A DNA stretch of 64,000 nucleotides, taken from assembly GCF_023631325.1 (NCBI RefSeq), contig NZ_JALQDG010000021.1, positions 1-64,000 of the forward strand. The letters run 5' to 3'. The position numbers were made by a program, and so were the translations under genes. The first letter of the stretch is position 1; every line of letters starts with the position of its first letter. This document shows, in pieces, positions 43,597-53,586 of the stretch. The stretch comes from Caballeronia sp. INDeC2 (lineage in GTDB: Bacteria > Pseudomonadota > Gammaproteobacteria > Burkholderiales > Burkholderiaceae). Under the pieces are notes generated by a model. That model was given only the letters and a program-made list of their open reading frames with translations, was not told the DNA's origin and did no database searches.

Positions 43597-45414
43597 TCAC
43601 TCCACCGTCACCGACTTAGCCAGATTCCGCGGCTTATCGACATCCGTCCCACGCGCACACGCCGTGTGATACGCGAGCAACTGCAGCGGCACCACATGCA
43701 GAATCGGCGACAGCGCCCCATAGTGCTCGGGCATGCGGATCACATGGATACCATCTTCGCTGACGATGCGCGTGTCCGCATCCGCGAACACATAAAGCTC
43801 ACCGCCGCGCGCACGCACTTCCTGCATGTTCGACTTGAGCTTCTCGAGCAGCGTATCGTTCGGCGCGACCGTCACGACAGGCATCGCTTCGGTCACGAGC
43901 GCGAGCGGCCCGTGCTTCAGTTCACCCGCCGGATACGCTTCCGCGTGAATGTACGAGATTTCCTTGAGCTTCAACGCGCCTTCGAGCGCGATCGGATAGT
44001 GCAGCCCGCGACCGAGGAACAGCGCATTCTCCTTGCGCGCGAATTCTTCCGACCACGCGATGATCTGCGGTTCCAGCGCGAGCACGCTGTTCAACGCCGC
44101 CGGCAAGTGACGCAGTTGCGTGAAATACGCGGCTTCCTGCTTCGCATTCACATGACCGCGCATCTTCGCGAGCGTCACTGCGAGCACGAACAAACCGACG
44201 AGCTGCGTCGTGAACGCCTTCGTCGATGCCACGCCGATTTCCGTGCCCGCATGCGTAAGGAACGCGAACTCGGTCTGGCGCACCATCGCGCTGGTTGCGA
44301 CGTTGCACACCGCGAGCGTGTGCTTGTGGCCGAGCGACTGCGCGTGCTTGAGCGCGGCGAGCGTGTCGGCAGTTTCGCCCGATTGCGAGATCGTGACGAC
44401 CAGCGCCTTCGGATTCGGCACTGACTCGCGATATCGATACTCGCTTGCGATCTCGACCTGCGTCGGAATCTTCGCGATCGATTCGAGCCAGTACTTCGCC
44501 GTCAGCCCCGAGTAGTAGCTCGTCCCGCACGCGAGGATCAGCAGGCTGTCGACGCCCGCGAACGCGTCGCGCGCGCCTTCGCCGAAGAGGCTCGGATCGA
44601 ACTGATCGGCTTGCGGGATCGTGTCGGTGATCGCGCGCGGCTGCTCGAAGATTTCCTTCTGCATGAAATGGCGATACGGCCCGAGCTCCACCGCGCCGCC
44701 ATACGCCGTCACCACGCGCACTTCGCGCTCGGCGGGCACGCCTTCACGATCGACGATCTTCACGCCGTCGAGCCCGATCTCCACCACATCGCCTTCTTCC
44801 AGGAACGCGAAACGATCCGTGCTGCCGGCGAGCGCGAGCGCATCCGACGCGAGAAAGTTCTCGCCCTCGCCCACACCGACGACGAGCGGCGAACCCTGGC
44901 GCGCGCCCACGACCGTGTGCGGCTGATTCCGGTGCATCACGGCGATCGCATACGCGCCGTGTAGTTGCTTCACGGCTTCGCGCACGGTCTGGAACAGGTC
45001 GCCGCGATACATGCTGTGAATCAGATGCGCGATGACTTCGGTATCCGTCTGCGAGACGAACTCGTAGCCCTTGCCCTTCAGCATCTCGCGCAGCGATTCG
45101 TAGTTCTCGATGATGCCGTTGTGCACGAGCGCGACGGTATCGCGCGAGAAGATCGGATGCGCGTTATCGGTGACGGGCGCGCCGTGCGTCGCCCAGCGCG
45201 TGTGGGCGATGCCGGTCATGCCGCCGAGATTCGAATCGCGCACTTGCGCGTCGAGATCGGACACGCGCGCGACGCTGCGCGCGCGGCGCGGCTCGCCGTT
45301 GCTCAGAACGGCCACGCCGCACGAGTCGTAGCCGCGATACTCGAGGCGGCGTAGACCTTCGACCAGCACCGAGACGATGTTACGTTGCGCTACCGCGCCG
45401 ACAATTCCGCACAT
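43597..45414 (-). CDS. glmS: Glutamine-fructose-6-phosphate aminotransferase
   Basis: GlmS makes glucosamine-6-phosphate from fructose-6-phosphate and glutamine, the first step of UDP-GlcNAc synthesis. The 605-residue protein begins M-C-G-I-V-G-A, with Cys2 as the glutaminase nucleophile. The two SIS domains show A-C-G-T-S-Y-Y-S-G and S-Q-S-G-E-T-A-D-T. The C-terminus ends [11 protein letters not shown], the conserved end that the Tn7 TnsD protein recognises in many bacteria. It follows glmU on the same strand with 77 bases between. Confidence 0.98.
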   Translation of the reverse strand: MCGIVGAVAQRNIVSVLVEGLRRLEYRGYDSCGVAVLSNGEPRRARSVARVSDLDAQVRDSNLGGMTGIAHTRWATHGAPVTDNAHPIFSRDTVALVHNGIIENYESLREMLKGKGYEFVSQTDTEVIAHLIHSMYRGDLFQTVREAVKQLHGAYAIAVMHRNQPHTVVGARQGSPLVVGVGEGENFLASDALALAGSTDRFAFLEEGDVVEIGLDGVKIVDREGVPAEREVRVVTAYGGAVELGPYRHFMQKEIFEQPRAITDTIPQADQFDPSLFGEGARDAFAGVDSLLILACGTSYYSGLTAKYWLESIAKIPTQVEIASEYRYRESVPNPKALVVTISQSGETADTLAALKHAQSLGHKHTLAVCNVATSAMVRQTEFAFLTHAGTEIGVASTKAFTTQLVGLFVLAVTLAKMRGHVNAKQEAAYFTQLRHLPAALNSVLALEPQIIAWSEEFARKENALFLGRGLHYPIALEGALKLKEISYIHAEAYPAGELKHGPLALVTEAMPVVTVAPNDTLLEKLKSNMQEVRARGGELYVFADADTRIVSEDGIHVIRMPEHYGALSPILHVVPLQLLAYHTACARGTDVDKPRNLAKSVTVE

Positions 45415-45491
45415 GGACGTTCATCCTTTGAAACTTGCATTCGAAAGCGCGGTGCACGATGCGCCGCGCGCGTTGGGCCGAATCTTCAGCC

Positions 45492-46853
45492 TTACGACTT
45501 CTTCTTGACCGGGCGCTTGTAGCCCGTCTTGCTCACCTGCGTCTTCTCGTTCAACACGAGCTCGCCTTCGCCCACATCCTTCCAAACCGTCGTGCCCGCC
45601 GCGATCGTCACGCCGCGGCCCACGCGCACCGGCGCAACCAGTTGCGTATCCGAGCCGACGAACACGTCGTCCTCGATCACCGTGCGATGCTTGTTCGCGC
45701 CGTCGTAGTTGCACGTAATCGTGCCCGCGCCGATATTCACGCGCGCGCCGATATCCGAATCGCCGATATAGCTGAGATGGTTCGCCTTCGAGCCGTGGCC
45801 GAGCACCGCGTTCTTCACCTCGACGAAGTTGCCGATATGCGCTTCATCGCCGAGCTTCGCGCCGGGACGCAGCCGCGCATAAGGGCCGAGCACGACGTTC
45901 GCGCCGGTCGTGCCGCCTTCGATATGCGTGTACGCATCGACGCGCGTGCCCGTGCCGATCACGGCATCGCGGATCACGCAGTTCGGGCCGATGGTCACGT
46001 TGTCCGCCAGCGTCACGCGCCCTTCGAACACGCAATTCACGTCGATCGACACATCCGCGCCGCATTCGAGCGTGCCGCGCACGTCGATGCGCGCCGGGTC
46101 CATCAGCGTGACGCCCGCGTCGAGCAGCGCATGCGCGACGTTGCGCTGATGGATGCGCTCAAGTTCCGCGAGCTGAATCTTGCTGTTTACGCCGAGCGTT
46201 TCCCATTCGGCGTCGGGTTGCGCGGTGACGACTTCGACGCCCGCTTCGATCGCGCGCTCGACCACGTCCGTCAGATAGAACTCGCCTTGCGCGTTGTTGT
46301 TCTTCAGCGACGCAAGCCACGTTTCCAGCGTGCGCGTCGGCGTAATCACGATGCCCGTGTTGATTTCCGCGATGCGCCGCTCTTCCTCGCTCGCATCCTT
46401 CTGTTCGACGATCTTTTTCACGTTGCCGGCCGCGTCGCGCACGATGCGCCCGTAACCGGCAGGATCGCTCACGTTCACCGTCAGGACGCCGTAGCGCTCG
46501 GCGCCCGCGGCATCGATCAGGCGCTCGAGCGTGCTCGCGCGCGTGAGCGGCACGTCGCCGTACAGCACGAGCGTGGGCACCGACGGATCGAGCAGCGGCA
46601 GCGCCTGCTGCACGGCGTGCCCCGTGCCGAGTTGCTTGTCCTGCAGCGCGAACTGGACGTCCGGCGCGCCGACGGCTTCGCGGACCTTGTCCGCGCCGTG
46701 CCCGACGACGACGACGAGACGCGTCGGCGACAGCGTGCGTGCCGTATCGATGACGTGCGCGAGCAAAGGCTTGCCCGCCAATGAATGGAGTACTTTCGGC
46801 AGAGCGGAGCGCATGCGCTTGCCCATGCCGGCAGCCAGAATCACGATGTTCAT
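45492..46853 (-). CDS. glmU: Bifunctional GlcNAc-1-P uridyltransferase / GlcN-1-P acetyltransferase
   Basis: GlmU acetylates glucosamine-1-phosphate and then joins it to UTP, giving UDP-GlcNAc. The 453-residue protein has the N-terminal nucleotidyltransferase site ([10 protein letters not shown], then L-Y-G-D-V-P-L). The C-terminal left-handed beta-helix has repeated hexapeptides ([13 protein letters not shown]) with the catalytic His region [11 protein letters not shown]. Full length. It forms an operon with glmS. Confidence 0.98.
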   Translation of the reverse strand: MNIVILAAGMGKRMRSALPKVLHSLAGKPLLAHVIDTARTLSPTRLVVVVGHGADKVREAVGAPDVQFALQDKQLGTGHAVQQALPLLDPSVPTLVLYGDVPLTRASTLERLIDAAGAERYGVLTVNVSDPAGYGRIVRDAAGNVKKIVEQKDASEEERRIAEINTGIVITPTRTLETWLASLKNNNAQGEFYLTDVVERAIEAGVEVVTAQPDAEWETLGVNSKIQLAELERIHQRNVAHALLDAGVTLMDPARIDVRGTLECGADVSIDVNCVFEGRVTLADNVTIGPNCVIRDAVIGTGTRVDAYTHIEGGTTGANVVLGPYARLRPGAKLGDEAHIGNFVEVKNAVLGHGSKANHLSYIGDSDIGARVNIGAGTITCNYDGANKHRTVIEDDVFVGSDTQLVAPVRVGRGVTIAAGTTVWKDVGEGELVLNEKTQVSKTGYKRPVKKKS

Positions 46854-46951
46854 TGCAGGAAGCCTTGCTGGGTATGACGAGCCGCCAATATATCACCCGG
46901 CTCTTTGGCGCAATGCGGCGAAACCCACGCTGCGCCTTATCGGATAAGGGG

Positions 46952-47911
46952 TTAAAGGTCGTCGAACTGCACAATTGAAACCGCGCCGGCCGATCCTGAC
47001 GGTTCGCTTGCACACGGTTCCTCGTCGAACGCGATATCGCCTTGAGGATCGGCCTCGCCCGTCGCGCGCAGTCCCGCGAACGGAAACAGCTTGCTGTCCA
47101 TCAGATGCGACGGGACCACGTTCGACAGCGCGTTGAACATGTTGTCCACGCGGCCCGGAAAACGCTTGTCCCATTCGCGCACCAGCGCCTTCATTTCCGC
47201 GCGCTTCAGGTTCGGCTGGCTGCCGCACAGATTGCACGGGATGATCGGGAATTCGCGCAGTTCGGCGTACTTCTCGAGATCCACTTCCTTTACATAGGCG
47301 AGCGGACGGATCACGACGTTCTTGCCGTCGTCGGATTGCAGCTTCGGCGGCATGCCCTTCAGCTTGCCGCCGTAGAACATGTTGAGCAGCAGCGTTTGCA
47401 GGATGTCGTCGCGATGATGGCCGAGCGCGATCTTGGTCGCGCCGAGTTCGCCCGCCACGCGATACAGAATGCCGCGACGCAGACGCGAGCAAAGCGAACA
47501 CGTCGTCTTGCCTTCCGGCACGAGCCGCTTGACGATGCTATACGTGTCCTGATTCTCGATGTGAAACGGAATATCGAGCTTGCTCAGGTATTCCGGCAGC
47601 ACGTGCTCAGGAAAGCCCGGCTGCTTCTGATCGAGATTGACGGCGACGATCTCGAAGTTGATGGGCGCGCGCTCGCGCAGGCGCATCAGCACATCGAGCA
47701 TCGCGTAGCTGTCCTTGCCGCCCGACAGGCACACCATCACCTTGTCGCCTTCCTCGATCATGTTGAAGTCGCCGATCGCCTCGCCGACCAGCCGCGCGAT
47801 GCGCTTGAAGAGCTTGTTGTTCTCGTACGCTTCCTTCTGCTGGCGCTTCGTCAGCGCCTCGCGCGTGAGCTTGGGCGCCTCTGCGGCTTCGATCGTGTCA
47901 CGCGCGTTCAT
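46952..47911 (-). CDS. ttcA: tRNA 2-thiocytidine(32) synthetase
   Basis: TtcA puts sulfur on cytidine 32 of certain tRNAs using ATP and a 4Fe-4S cluster. The 319-residue protein has the PP-loop S-G-G-K-D-S-Y and the cluster/sulfur cysteines in [10 protein letters not shown] and C-N-L-C-G-S-Q. A C-terminal extension of about 20 residues is poorly conserved-looking. Its start overlaps the end of folB by 4 bases (ATGA), so the two are translationally coupled. Confidence 0.97.
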   Translation of the reverse strand: MNARDTIEAAEAPKLTREALTKRQQKEAYENNKLFKRIARLVGEAIGDFNMIEEGDKVMVCLSGGKDSYAMLDVLMRLRERAPINFEIVAVNLDQKQPGFPEHVLPEYLSKLDIPFHIENQDTYSIVKRLVPEGKTTCSLCSRLRRGILYRVAGELGATKIALGHHRDDILQTLLLNMFYGGKLKGMPPKLQSDDGKNVVIRPLAYVKEVDLEKYAELREFPIIPCNLCGSQPNLKRAEMKALVREWDKRFPGRVDNMFNALSNVVPSHLMDSKLFPFAGLRATGEADPQGDIAFDEEPCASEPSGSAGAVSIVQFDDL

Positions 47912-48309
47912 GCTCGTTCCTCTTTGATGCGAAAGACTTCGACGCCCACCGCGTCGCAGTCGGGATAGACATCGGGCTTTTCAGTCGATACGGCCACCGC
48001 GCGCACGTTCGGATGCGCGAGCAAGGCGGCAGCGACGTCGTCGCACAGCGTTTCCTGCAAGTGGATGTGGCCCTGCTTCACGCGCGCGGCGATGGTCGAG
48101 CGCATGAAGTCGTAGTCGACGACTTCGGACAGCTTGTCCGCGACGGGCGTCGACAGCGCGAGCGGCACGAACAGCTCGACGTTGATCACGACGCGTTGCT
48201 CGCCGCGCTTCTCGAAGTCGTGCACGCCGATGTTGATGCGCACTTCGTAGTTGCGCAGAAAAAGCCGCCGGCAATCGGTCAGCCGGGGATGCGAAAGTGC
48301 GGCAAGCAT
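47908..48309 (-). CDS. folB: Dihydroneopterin aldolase
   Basis: FolB converts 7,8-dihydroneopterin to 6-hydroxymethyl-dihydropterin plus glycolaldehyde in folate synthesis. The 133-residue protein has the conserved start [23 protein letters not shown], and the late E-T-L-C-D-D-V with the active-site Glu, plus S-T-E-K-P-D-V. The ATG at 48309 is preferred over an upstream TTG at 48327. It lies between the pteridine-reductase-like SDR gene and ttcA. Confidence 0.93.
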   Translation of the reverse strand: MLAALSHPRLTDCRRLFLRNYEVRINIGVHDFEKRGEQRVVINVELFVPLALSTPVADKLSEVVDYDFMRSTIAARVKQGHIHLQETLCDDVAAALLAHPNVRAVAVSTEKPDVYPDCDAVGVEVFRIKEERA

Positions 48310-48337
48310 GTGAGTTCCAATATTCAATAAGCGCGTT

Positions 48338-49180
48338 TCAAGGCGTGCGCGTGCCGATCATGTACATCACGTCGCGCGGGCTCGGCACGAGATGCTGGCC
48401 GCCATCTACGACGAGCGTCGTGCCGGTCACGCCGTGCGCGTTCGCGAGATAGCACGCGGCCTGCGCCACGTCTTCGACCGTCGATGCGCGATTGAGCGGC
48501 GTCACGCGATGCGCCGTCTCGAACGACGCGGGCGTCTGCCCGGCGGATATGAGCGTCAGCCCCGGTGCGAGGCCGACGACGCGCAGCTTCGGCCCGAGCG
48601 CCTGCGCGAGCGCGACGGTGGCGTTGTCGAGCGCGGCCTTCGTCAACGTGTACGACAGGTAATCGGGATTCATGTTGTACAGCTTCTGATCCAGCACGTT
48701 GATGACGACGCCGCGCTTTGCATCGTCATGCGCGGCTTCGGCCGGCGTGATTTCGTGCAGCATGCGCGCGAGCATCAGCGGCGCGGCGACGTTGATCGCG
48801 GTCATGGCGAGCAGTTTCGCGTAACCGAAGTCGATGGCCGTGTCTTCGTCGAAACGCGATGCGCAGTTCACGACGCAGTTCAGCCCGCCGAACGCCTCCA
48901 CGCACGCAGGCACGAGTTGCACGACCTCGGCTTCGACGCCGAGATCCGCCTGCAAGGCGACCGCGCGCCGCCCGAGCGCTTCGATATCCGCGACGGTTTC
49001 CCGCGCTTCATGCTCCGAGCCGCCGTAATGCACGGCGACATCCCAGCCCTGGCGCGCAAATTCCAGCGCGACGCCGCGCCCGATGCGCTTCGCCGCGCCG
49101 GTCACGAGCACGGCGCGGGAACGCGAAACTGAACCGGAAGACGGCGAGTTGGCGGAAGAAAACGGCGTGGAAGCGCTCAT
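48338..49180 (-). CDS. SDR oxidoreductase, FolM/pteridine reductase-like
   Basis: A 280-residue short-chain dehydrogenase. The nucleotide motif is V-T-G-A-A-K-R-I-G-R-G, where the A-A-K-R-I-G form is typical for FolM and pteridine reductases that use NADPH. The active-site region shows N-C-A-S-R-F and Y-L-S-Y-T-L-T-K (Tyr-x-x-x-Lys), and G-Q-H-L is near the end. It is 28 bases upstream of folB, so a role in reducing dihydro-pterins or -folates fits. The substrate is inferred. Confidence 0.88.
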   Translation of the reverse strand: MSASTPFSSANSPSSGSVSRSRAVLVTGAAKRIGRGVALEFARQGWDVAVHYGGSEHEARETVADIEALGRRAVALQADLGVEAEVVQLVPACVEAFGGLNCVVNCASRFDEDTAIDFGYAKLLAMTAINVAAPLMLARMLHEITPAEAAHDDAKRGVVINVLDQKLYNMNPDYLSYTLTKAALDNATVALAQALGPKLRVVGLAPGLTLISAGQTPASFETAHRVTPLNRASTVEDVAQAACYLANAHGVTGTTLVVDGGQHLVPSPRDVMYMIGTRTP

Positions 49181-49193
49181 TTACAATACTGGG

Positions 49194-50399
49194 ATGAATC
49201 CGAATGCCAGACAAACCGATAGTTTACCTGCTCCGGGCGCCGACGCGCTCGCGCAGTCCGAAGCGCTGACAGACCTGCTGCGCGGACGCATCGCCGCGGC
49301 GGGCGGCTGGCTGCCGTTCGACCGCTATATGGACCTCGCGCTGTACGCGCCCGGTCTCGGCTATTACGGCGGCGGTGCGATGAAATTCGGCCGCCGCGCG
49401 GAAGACGGCAGCGATTTCGTCACCGCGCCCGAGCTGTCCCCGCTTTTTGCGACGACGCTCGCGCGGCCGGTCGCGCAGGCGTTGCAGCAGAGCGGCACGC
49501 GGCAATTGATGGAATTCGGCGCGGGCACGGGCAAGCTCGCGGCGGGTTTGCTGACCGCGCTCGCCGACCTCGACGTACCGTTCGACAGCTACGCGGTCGT
49601 CGATTTGTCCGGCGAGTTGCGCGCGCGCCAGCGCGAGACCATCGAAAAGCACGCGCCCGCTCTCGCCGCGAAGGTGAAATGGCTCGACGCGCTGCCCGAC
49701 GCCTTCGACGGCGTCGTGATCGGCAATGAAGTGCTCGACGCGATGCCCGTGCGGCTCGTGGTGCGCAAGCTCGGCGCGTGGCACGAGCGCGGCGTCGTGC
49801 TGCTGAACGATCGCTTCGCCTTCGACGACAAGCCGATCACGCCGGACGCGCAGGTCGAACGGATCGATGCCGCCATCGACGAGGCCAACGACGAGCCGTT
49901 CGCCGAGTACGTCACCGAAACGCACGAAGCGGCGCTCGCGTTCATGAAGACCGTCTGCACGATGCTCACGCGCGGCGCGGCGTTTTTCATCGACTATGGA
50001 TTTCCGCGGCGCGAGTTCTACCACGCGCAGCGCGCGACAGGCACGCTGATGTGTCATTACCGGCATCGGGCGCATGCGGATCCGTTTTTGTATCCGGGTT
50101 TGCAGGACATTACGGCGCATGTGGAGTTCACCGGCATCGCGGAGGCCGGCGTCGAGACGGGCGCCGATCTGCTCGGCTTCACGTCGCAGGCGCGTTTCCT
50201 GATGAACGCCGGCATCACCGATGTGCTCGCGGATCTCGATCCGGCCGATGTGAAGCGCTTCCTACCCGCTGCGAATGCGGTGCAAAAGCTGCTGTCGGAA
50301 GCGGAAATGGGCGAGCTCTTCAAGGTAATCGCGTTTTCGCGCGGCATCCCGGGGACGCTCGATGCCTTCGCGACGGGCGATCGGTCTCACACGCTATGA
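49194..50399 (+). CDS. SAM-dependent methyltransferase, MidA/NDUFAF7 family
   Basis: A 401-residue protein of the COG1565 family. The N-terminus has F-D-R-Y-M-D-L-A-L-Y-A-P-G-L-G-Y-Y and D-F-V-T-A-P-E-L-S-P-L-F. The SAM motif is M-E-F-G-A-G-T-G-K-L-A, and G-N-E-V-L-D-A-M-P-V comes later. Mitochondrial members methylate a complex I subunit; the bacterial target is unknown. It is divergent from the SDR gene with only 13 bases between starts, so the promoters overlap coding sequence. The DUF2905 gene follows after 10 bases. Confidence 0.93.
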   Translation: MNPNARQTDSLPAPGADALAQSEALTDLLRGRIAAAGGWLPFDRYMDLALYAPGLGYYGGGAMKFGRRAEDGSDFVTAPELSPLFATTLARPVAQALQQSGTRQLMEFGAGTGKLAAGLLTALADLDVPFDSYAVVDLSGELRARQRETIEKHAPALAAKVKWLDALPDAFDGVVIGNEVLDAMPVRLVVRKLGAWHERGVVLLNDRFAFDDKPITPDAQVERIDAAIDEANDEPFAEYVTETHEAALAFMKTVCTMLTRGAAFFIDYGFPRREFYHAQRATGTLMCHYRHRAHADPFLYPGLQDITAHVEFTGIAEAGVETGADLLGFTSQARFLMNAGITDVLADLDPADVKRFLPAANAVQKLLSEAEMGELFKVIAFSRGIPGTLDAFATGDRSHTL

Positions 50400-50409
50400 G
50401 TGCGCGATC

Positions 50410-50604
50410 ATGATTCGATGGCTGCTGACGACGTTCATCGCGCTTGCGATTCTTTCCGGCTCGCTGCCGTGGCTGAAGAAGTTCGGCATCGGGCGGTTGC
50501 CGGGGGATTTCACGTTGCGGATTTTTGGGCGGGAGTATTCGTTTCCTTTCATGTCGACCGTTTTGTTGTCGGTTTTGCTGTCCTTTATTGCTCGGGCGCT
50601 TTGA
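50410..50604 (+). CDS. DUF2905 small membrane protein
   Basis: A 64-residue protein with two transmembrane helices. The family signature is in the loop: L-K-K-F-G-I-G-R-L-P-G-D-F. Function unknown; found widely in proteobacteria. It follows the methyltransferase gene directly and ends at a palindromic hairpin. Confidence 0.9.
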   Translation: MIRWLLTTFIALAILSGSLPWLKKFGIGRLPGDFTLRIFGREYSFPFMSTVLLSVLLSFIARAL

Positions 50605-50606
50605 GG

Positions 50607-50630
50607 GTTTTCGCCGGATCCGGCGAAAAC
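50607..50630. terminator. Perfect 24-base palindrome between convergent genes
   Basis: GTTTTCGCC-GGATCC-GGCGAAAAC is fully self-complementary over 24 bases. On either strand the distal arm is A-rich, followed by only short T sequence, so it is an atypical terminator, or a protein binding site. Confidence 0.55.
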
Positions 50631-50635
50631 AAAGG

Positions 50636-51871
50636 TCATGCACCCAAAACCCCCTTCACAGCCGCGACCCGCGCTTCATGCACGGCATCCTTGATCCTGG
50701 AGGGCTCATCAGCAAAGTGCCCCGCCACCGCGCCAGCATCCACCGACCGCGCTGCGACCAAAGCCTCCCGCAACCGCTCGGCCTGCGGATAAGCCTGCTG
50801 CTCCAGCCCAAGCCTGCCCCGCGCATCAGCAAGACACGCTTGCAGCGCTTCAGCAAACCGCGCCGGCTTGCGCAACGCATCCGAGCGTTCGAACAGCCTG
50901 ACGAGCGCCGCCGCGCCCATCTCCATCACGCGATGAATATTGCCGTGCTCACGCGCGACGAGCATCGCCAGATCGCGGCATTCGTTCGGCACACGCAAGC
51001 GCTCGCATAGCGGCCGCAACAGATCGACGCTGCGTCCCTCATGGCCGATGTGACGCGGCAAGATGTCCTCCGGCGTCGTCGCCTTGCCCAAGTCGTGCGT
51101 GAGCGCGGCGAAGCGCACCGGCAATGCGAAGCCCTGCGACGCGGCGTAGTCGAGCACCATCATCACATGCACGCCGGTATCCACCTCCGGGTGATAGTCC
51201 GCGCGCTGCGGCACGCCCCACAAGGCATCGACTTCAGGAAGAATCCGCGCGAGCGCGCCGCAAGCGCGCAGCACCTCGAACATCCGCGACGGCTTCTTTT
51301 CCATCAGTCCGCGCGACACTTCCTGCCACACGCGCTCAGGCACGAGCGCATCGACTTCTCCGGCGGCGACCATCTTCTTCATCAGTTCGGCGGTTTCCGG
51401 CGCCACGTCGAAATCCGCGAAACGCGCCGCGAAGCGCGCAAGCCGCAGAATGCGCACCGGATCTTCGACGAACGCATCGCCGACATGCCGGAACAGCCTG
51501 TTGCGCAAATCGGCCGCGCCGTCGAACGGATCGATCACCGGCCCGGTCAGCTCGCCCGCCGGCGTCACTTCGCGCGCCATCGCGTTGATCGTGAGATCGC
51601 GCCGCGCGAGATCTTCCTCGAGCGTCACGTCGGGCGAATAGTAAAACTGGAAGCCGTGATAGCCCGCTGCCGTCTTGCGCTCGGTGCGCGCGAGCGCGTA
51701 TTCCTCGTGCGTCTCGGGATGCAGAAACACCGGAAAGTCCTTTCCGACCGGCCGATATCCCTGCGCCACCATCTGCTCGGGCGTCGCACCCACGACGACG
51801 TAATCGCGATCCACCACCGGCACGCCCAGCAGTTCGTCGCGGATCGCGCCGCCTACCGCGTAGATGTTCAT
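50636..51871 (-). CDS. cca: Multifunctional CCA tRNA nucleotidyltransferase
   Basis: This enzyme adds or repairs the 3' CCA of tRNA. The 411-residue protein has the class II nucleotidyltransferase head (V-G-G-A-I-R-D-E-L-L-G, V-V-D-R-D-Y with the two metal Asp) and the R-R-D-L-T-I-N-A-M-A motif. The C-terminal HD domain (residues about 225-330, A-L-T-H-D-L-G-K-A-T-T, H-E-x-R-S) gives the phosphohydrolase activity of the long form. Its start overlaps the GST gene stop by 4 bases (ATGA), so they are coupled. Confidence 0.97.
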   Translation of the reverse strand: MNIYAVGGAIRDELLGVPVVDRDYVVVGATPEQMVAQGYRPVGKDFPVFLHPETHEEYALARTERKTAAGYHGFQFYYSPDVTLEEDLARRDLTINAMAREVTPAGELTGPVIDPFDGAADLRNRLFRHVGDAFVEDPVRILRLARFAARFADFDVAPETAELMKKMVAAGEVDALVPERVWQEVSRGLMEKKPSRMFEVLRACGALARILPEVDALWGVPQRADYHPEVDTGVHVMMVLDYAASQGFALPVRFAALTHDLGKATTPEDILPRHIGHEGRSVDLLRPLCERLRVPNECRDLAMLVAREHGNIHRVMEMGAAALVRLFERSDALRKPARFAEALQACLADARGRLGLEQQAYPQAERLREALVAARSVDAGAVAGHFADEPSRIKDAVHEARVAAVKGVLGA

Positions 51872-52488
51872 CGCGCTTCCTCGCGCGCGCCGTCGATCCA
51901 TGCCGCGACCGCCGGCAGCGCCGTGATGCGCTTCGCATAGTCGAGCGATGTCGCGCTCAGTTCGGGCGCATACGTGTTGAAGCGCATGACGACCGGCGCG
52001 AACATCGCGTCCGCGATGCCGAACTCGCCGAACAAAAACGGCCCGCCCGACTTGGCGAGGCATTCCGCCCAGATCGCCTCGATGCGCGCGATGTTCACAA
52101 GCGCGCCCGGCGTCGCGCCCGTGCCCGGCGCGTGCGTGGTGATTTCCATCGGCATGTTCTGGCGCAGGTCCGCGAAACCCGCGTGCATCTCCGCGCTGAT
52201 GCTGCGGGCGCGCGCGCGAGCGGCGGCGTCGCGCGGCCACATCGCGTGCCCGGGGTGCAGTTCGGCAATCGTCTCGACGATCGCGAGCGATTCCCACACC
52301 GAATCGCCGGCATCGGTGACGAGGCACGGCACCTTGCCTGACGGCGACACTTCGAGAATCTTCGCTTTCGTGTCGGGCTGGCCGAGGCGGATCAGCGTCT
52401 CGTCGAAGGGGATGCCGAAATGTTTGAGCAGCACCCACGGCCGCATCGACCAGGAAGAGCTGAACTTGTCACCGATAACGAGTTTCAT
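51868..52488 (-). CDS. Glutathione S-transferase family protein
   Basis: A 206-residue GST. The thioredoxin-fold N-terminal domain has S-S-W-S-M-R-P-W-V near residue 10 (Ser in the position of the glutathione-activating residue) and S-P-S-G-K-V-P-C-L with the cis-Pro. D-S-V-W-E-S-L-A-I contacts glutathione. The all-helical second domain follows. Substrate unknown. Translationally coupled to cca downstream; the two jobs have no obvious link. Confidence 0.93.
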   Translation of the reverse strand: MKLVIGDKFSSSWSMRPWVLLKHFGIPFDETLIRLGQPDTKAKILEVSPSGKVPCLVTDAGDSVWESLAIVETIAELHPGHAMWPRDAAARARARSISAEMHAGFADLRQNMPMEITTHAPGTGATPGALVNIARIEAIWAECLAKSGGPFLFGEFGIADAMFAPVVMRFNTYAPELSATSLDYAKRITALPAVAAWIDGAREEAR

Positions 52489-52506
52489 GCGATCACAAAA
52501 AAGAAT

Positions 52507-53463
52507 TTAACGATGCGCGGTTGCGCGGAAAGCGTTGAAGCGCGAGCGCGACGAATTTCCGGTCAGATACAGCGGCGCGATCGTCTCGATGCTCGCGGGC
52601 TCGTCGATGCCCAGTTCCGGCGCGAGCGGCCCGCTCGCGATGTTCGGCGTCTTCATCGAATCGAGATTGTCGCGCGAGATGATGGGCTGGCCGGGCGCCA
52701 GTTCCATGGTCATCGCCTGAAGCCGGCCGAGGCTCTCCGGCAGCTTGATGATTCGCGAATGCTTGCCGATGGTCGCGCCCGCGAAGCGCACGAGCTCCGC
52801 CAGCGTGTAGACGCCGGGGCCCGCGAGTTCGTAGACCTGGCGGCTGGCGGCGTCGAGATCGAGCACGTTGACCATCGCCTTCGCCACATCGCCGACGAAC
52901 ACCGGCTGGAACTGCGCATCGGCACACGCGAGCGGGATCACCGGGAAGATGCGCTCCAGAAAGGCGAACTGATTCAGCAGATTATCCTCGGGGCCGAACA
53001 CGACGGAACTGCGGAAAATGGTCCAGTCGAGTCCTGATTCGCGCACGATCTTTTCGCCATCGCCCTTCGAGCGCAGGTACATGCTCGGGCCTTGCGAATC
53101 GGCGCCGATCGCGCTCATGTGCAAGAGCCGCCGCACGCCCTTTGCCGCGCACGCAGCGGCGATCTTGCGCGGCAGTTCGACATGCGCCTTCGCGAACTCG
53201 GGGCCGTACGGATCGTCGCGACGCCCTTGAAGAATGCCGACGAGATTGATGACCGCATCGCTCTGATCGATGAACGCGGCGAGTTGCACAGGATCGTGCA
53301 CGTCGGTTTCGACGACATCCACGGGCAACAGCGTGAGATGCGCGGCGTTGGCGCGCCGGCGCGTCGCGATCCGCACGGTCTTGCCGAGATCGACGAGCGC
53401 ATTGACGAGATGACTGCCGATGAAACCCGAACCGCCGATGAGCGCTACTTGTTGGTGTCGCAT
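52507..53463 (-). CDS. NDUFA9-like NAD(P)-binding protein (atypical SDR)
   Basis: A 318-residue protein with a Rossmann start (L-I-G-G-S-G-F-I-G-S-H-L), then H-M-S-A-I-G-A and R-S-K-G-D-G-E in place of the normal Tyr-x-x-x-Lys. These are marks of the complex I NDUFA9 group and related nucleoside-diphosphate-sugar epimerase-like proteins. Its role in bacteria is not defined; possibly quinone related. It precedes the GST gene by 18 bases on the same strand. Confidence 0.88.
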   Translation of the reverse strand: MRHQQVALIGGSGFIGSHLVNALVDLGKTVRIATRRRANAAHLTLLPVDVVETDVHDPVQLAAFIDQSDAVINLVGILQGRRDDPYGPEFAKAHVELPRKIAAACAAKGVRRLLHMSAIGADSQGPSMYLRSKGDGEKIVRESGLDWTIFRSSVVFGPEDNLLNQFAFLERIFPVIPLACADAQFQPVFVGDVAKAMVNVLDLDAASRQVYELAGPGVYTLAELVRFAGATIGKHSRIIKLPESLGRLQAMTMELAPGQPIISRDNLDSMKTPNIASGPLAPELGIDEPASIETIAPLYLTGNSSRSRFNAFRATAHR

Positions 53464-53531
53464 GGTTCGCCTCTTGGGTCGCGGCCTGACGAATGCGGCT
53501 TCAGTGCAGAACGGCGGGGCCGAAAATGAGA

Positions 53532-53566
53532 ACGCCCGCGCGTCCTGTCGTTCGACGCGCGGGCGT
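53532..53566 (-). terminator. Intrinsic terminator after the lytic transglycosylase gene
   Basis: A perfect 13-bp GC-rich stem (ACGCCCGCGCGTC / GACGCGCGGGCGT) with a 9-base loop, followed on the minus strand by TTCTCATTTTC. Confidence 0.8.
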
Positions 53567-53586
53567 GATGTTTCGCTTCGGGACGG

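Noticed and set aside
43560..43600. Tn7-like transposon end next to glmS
   Set aside because: No tns genes and no repeated 20-22 base end motifs were recognised; only the position is suggestive.
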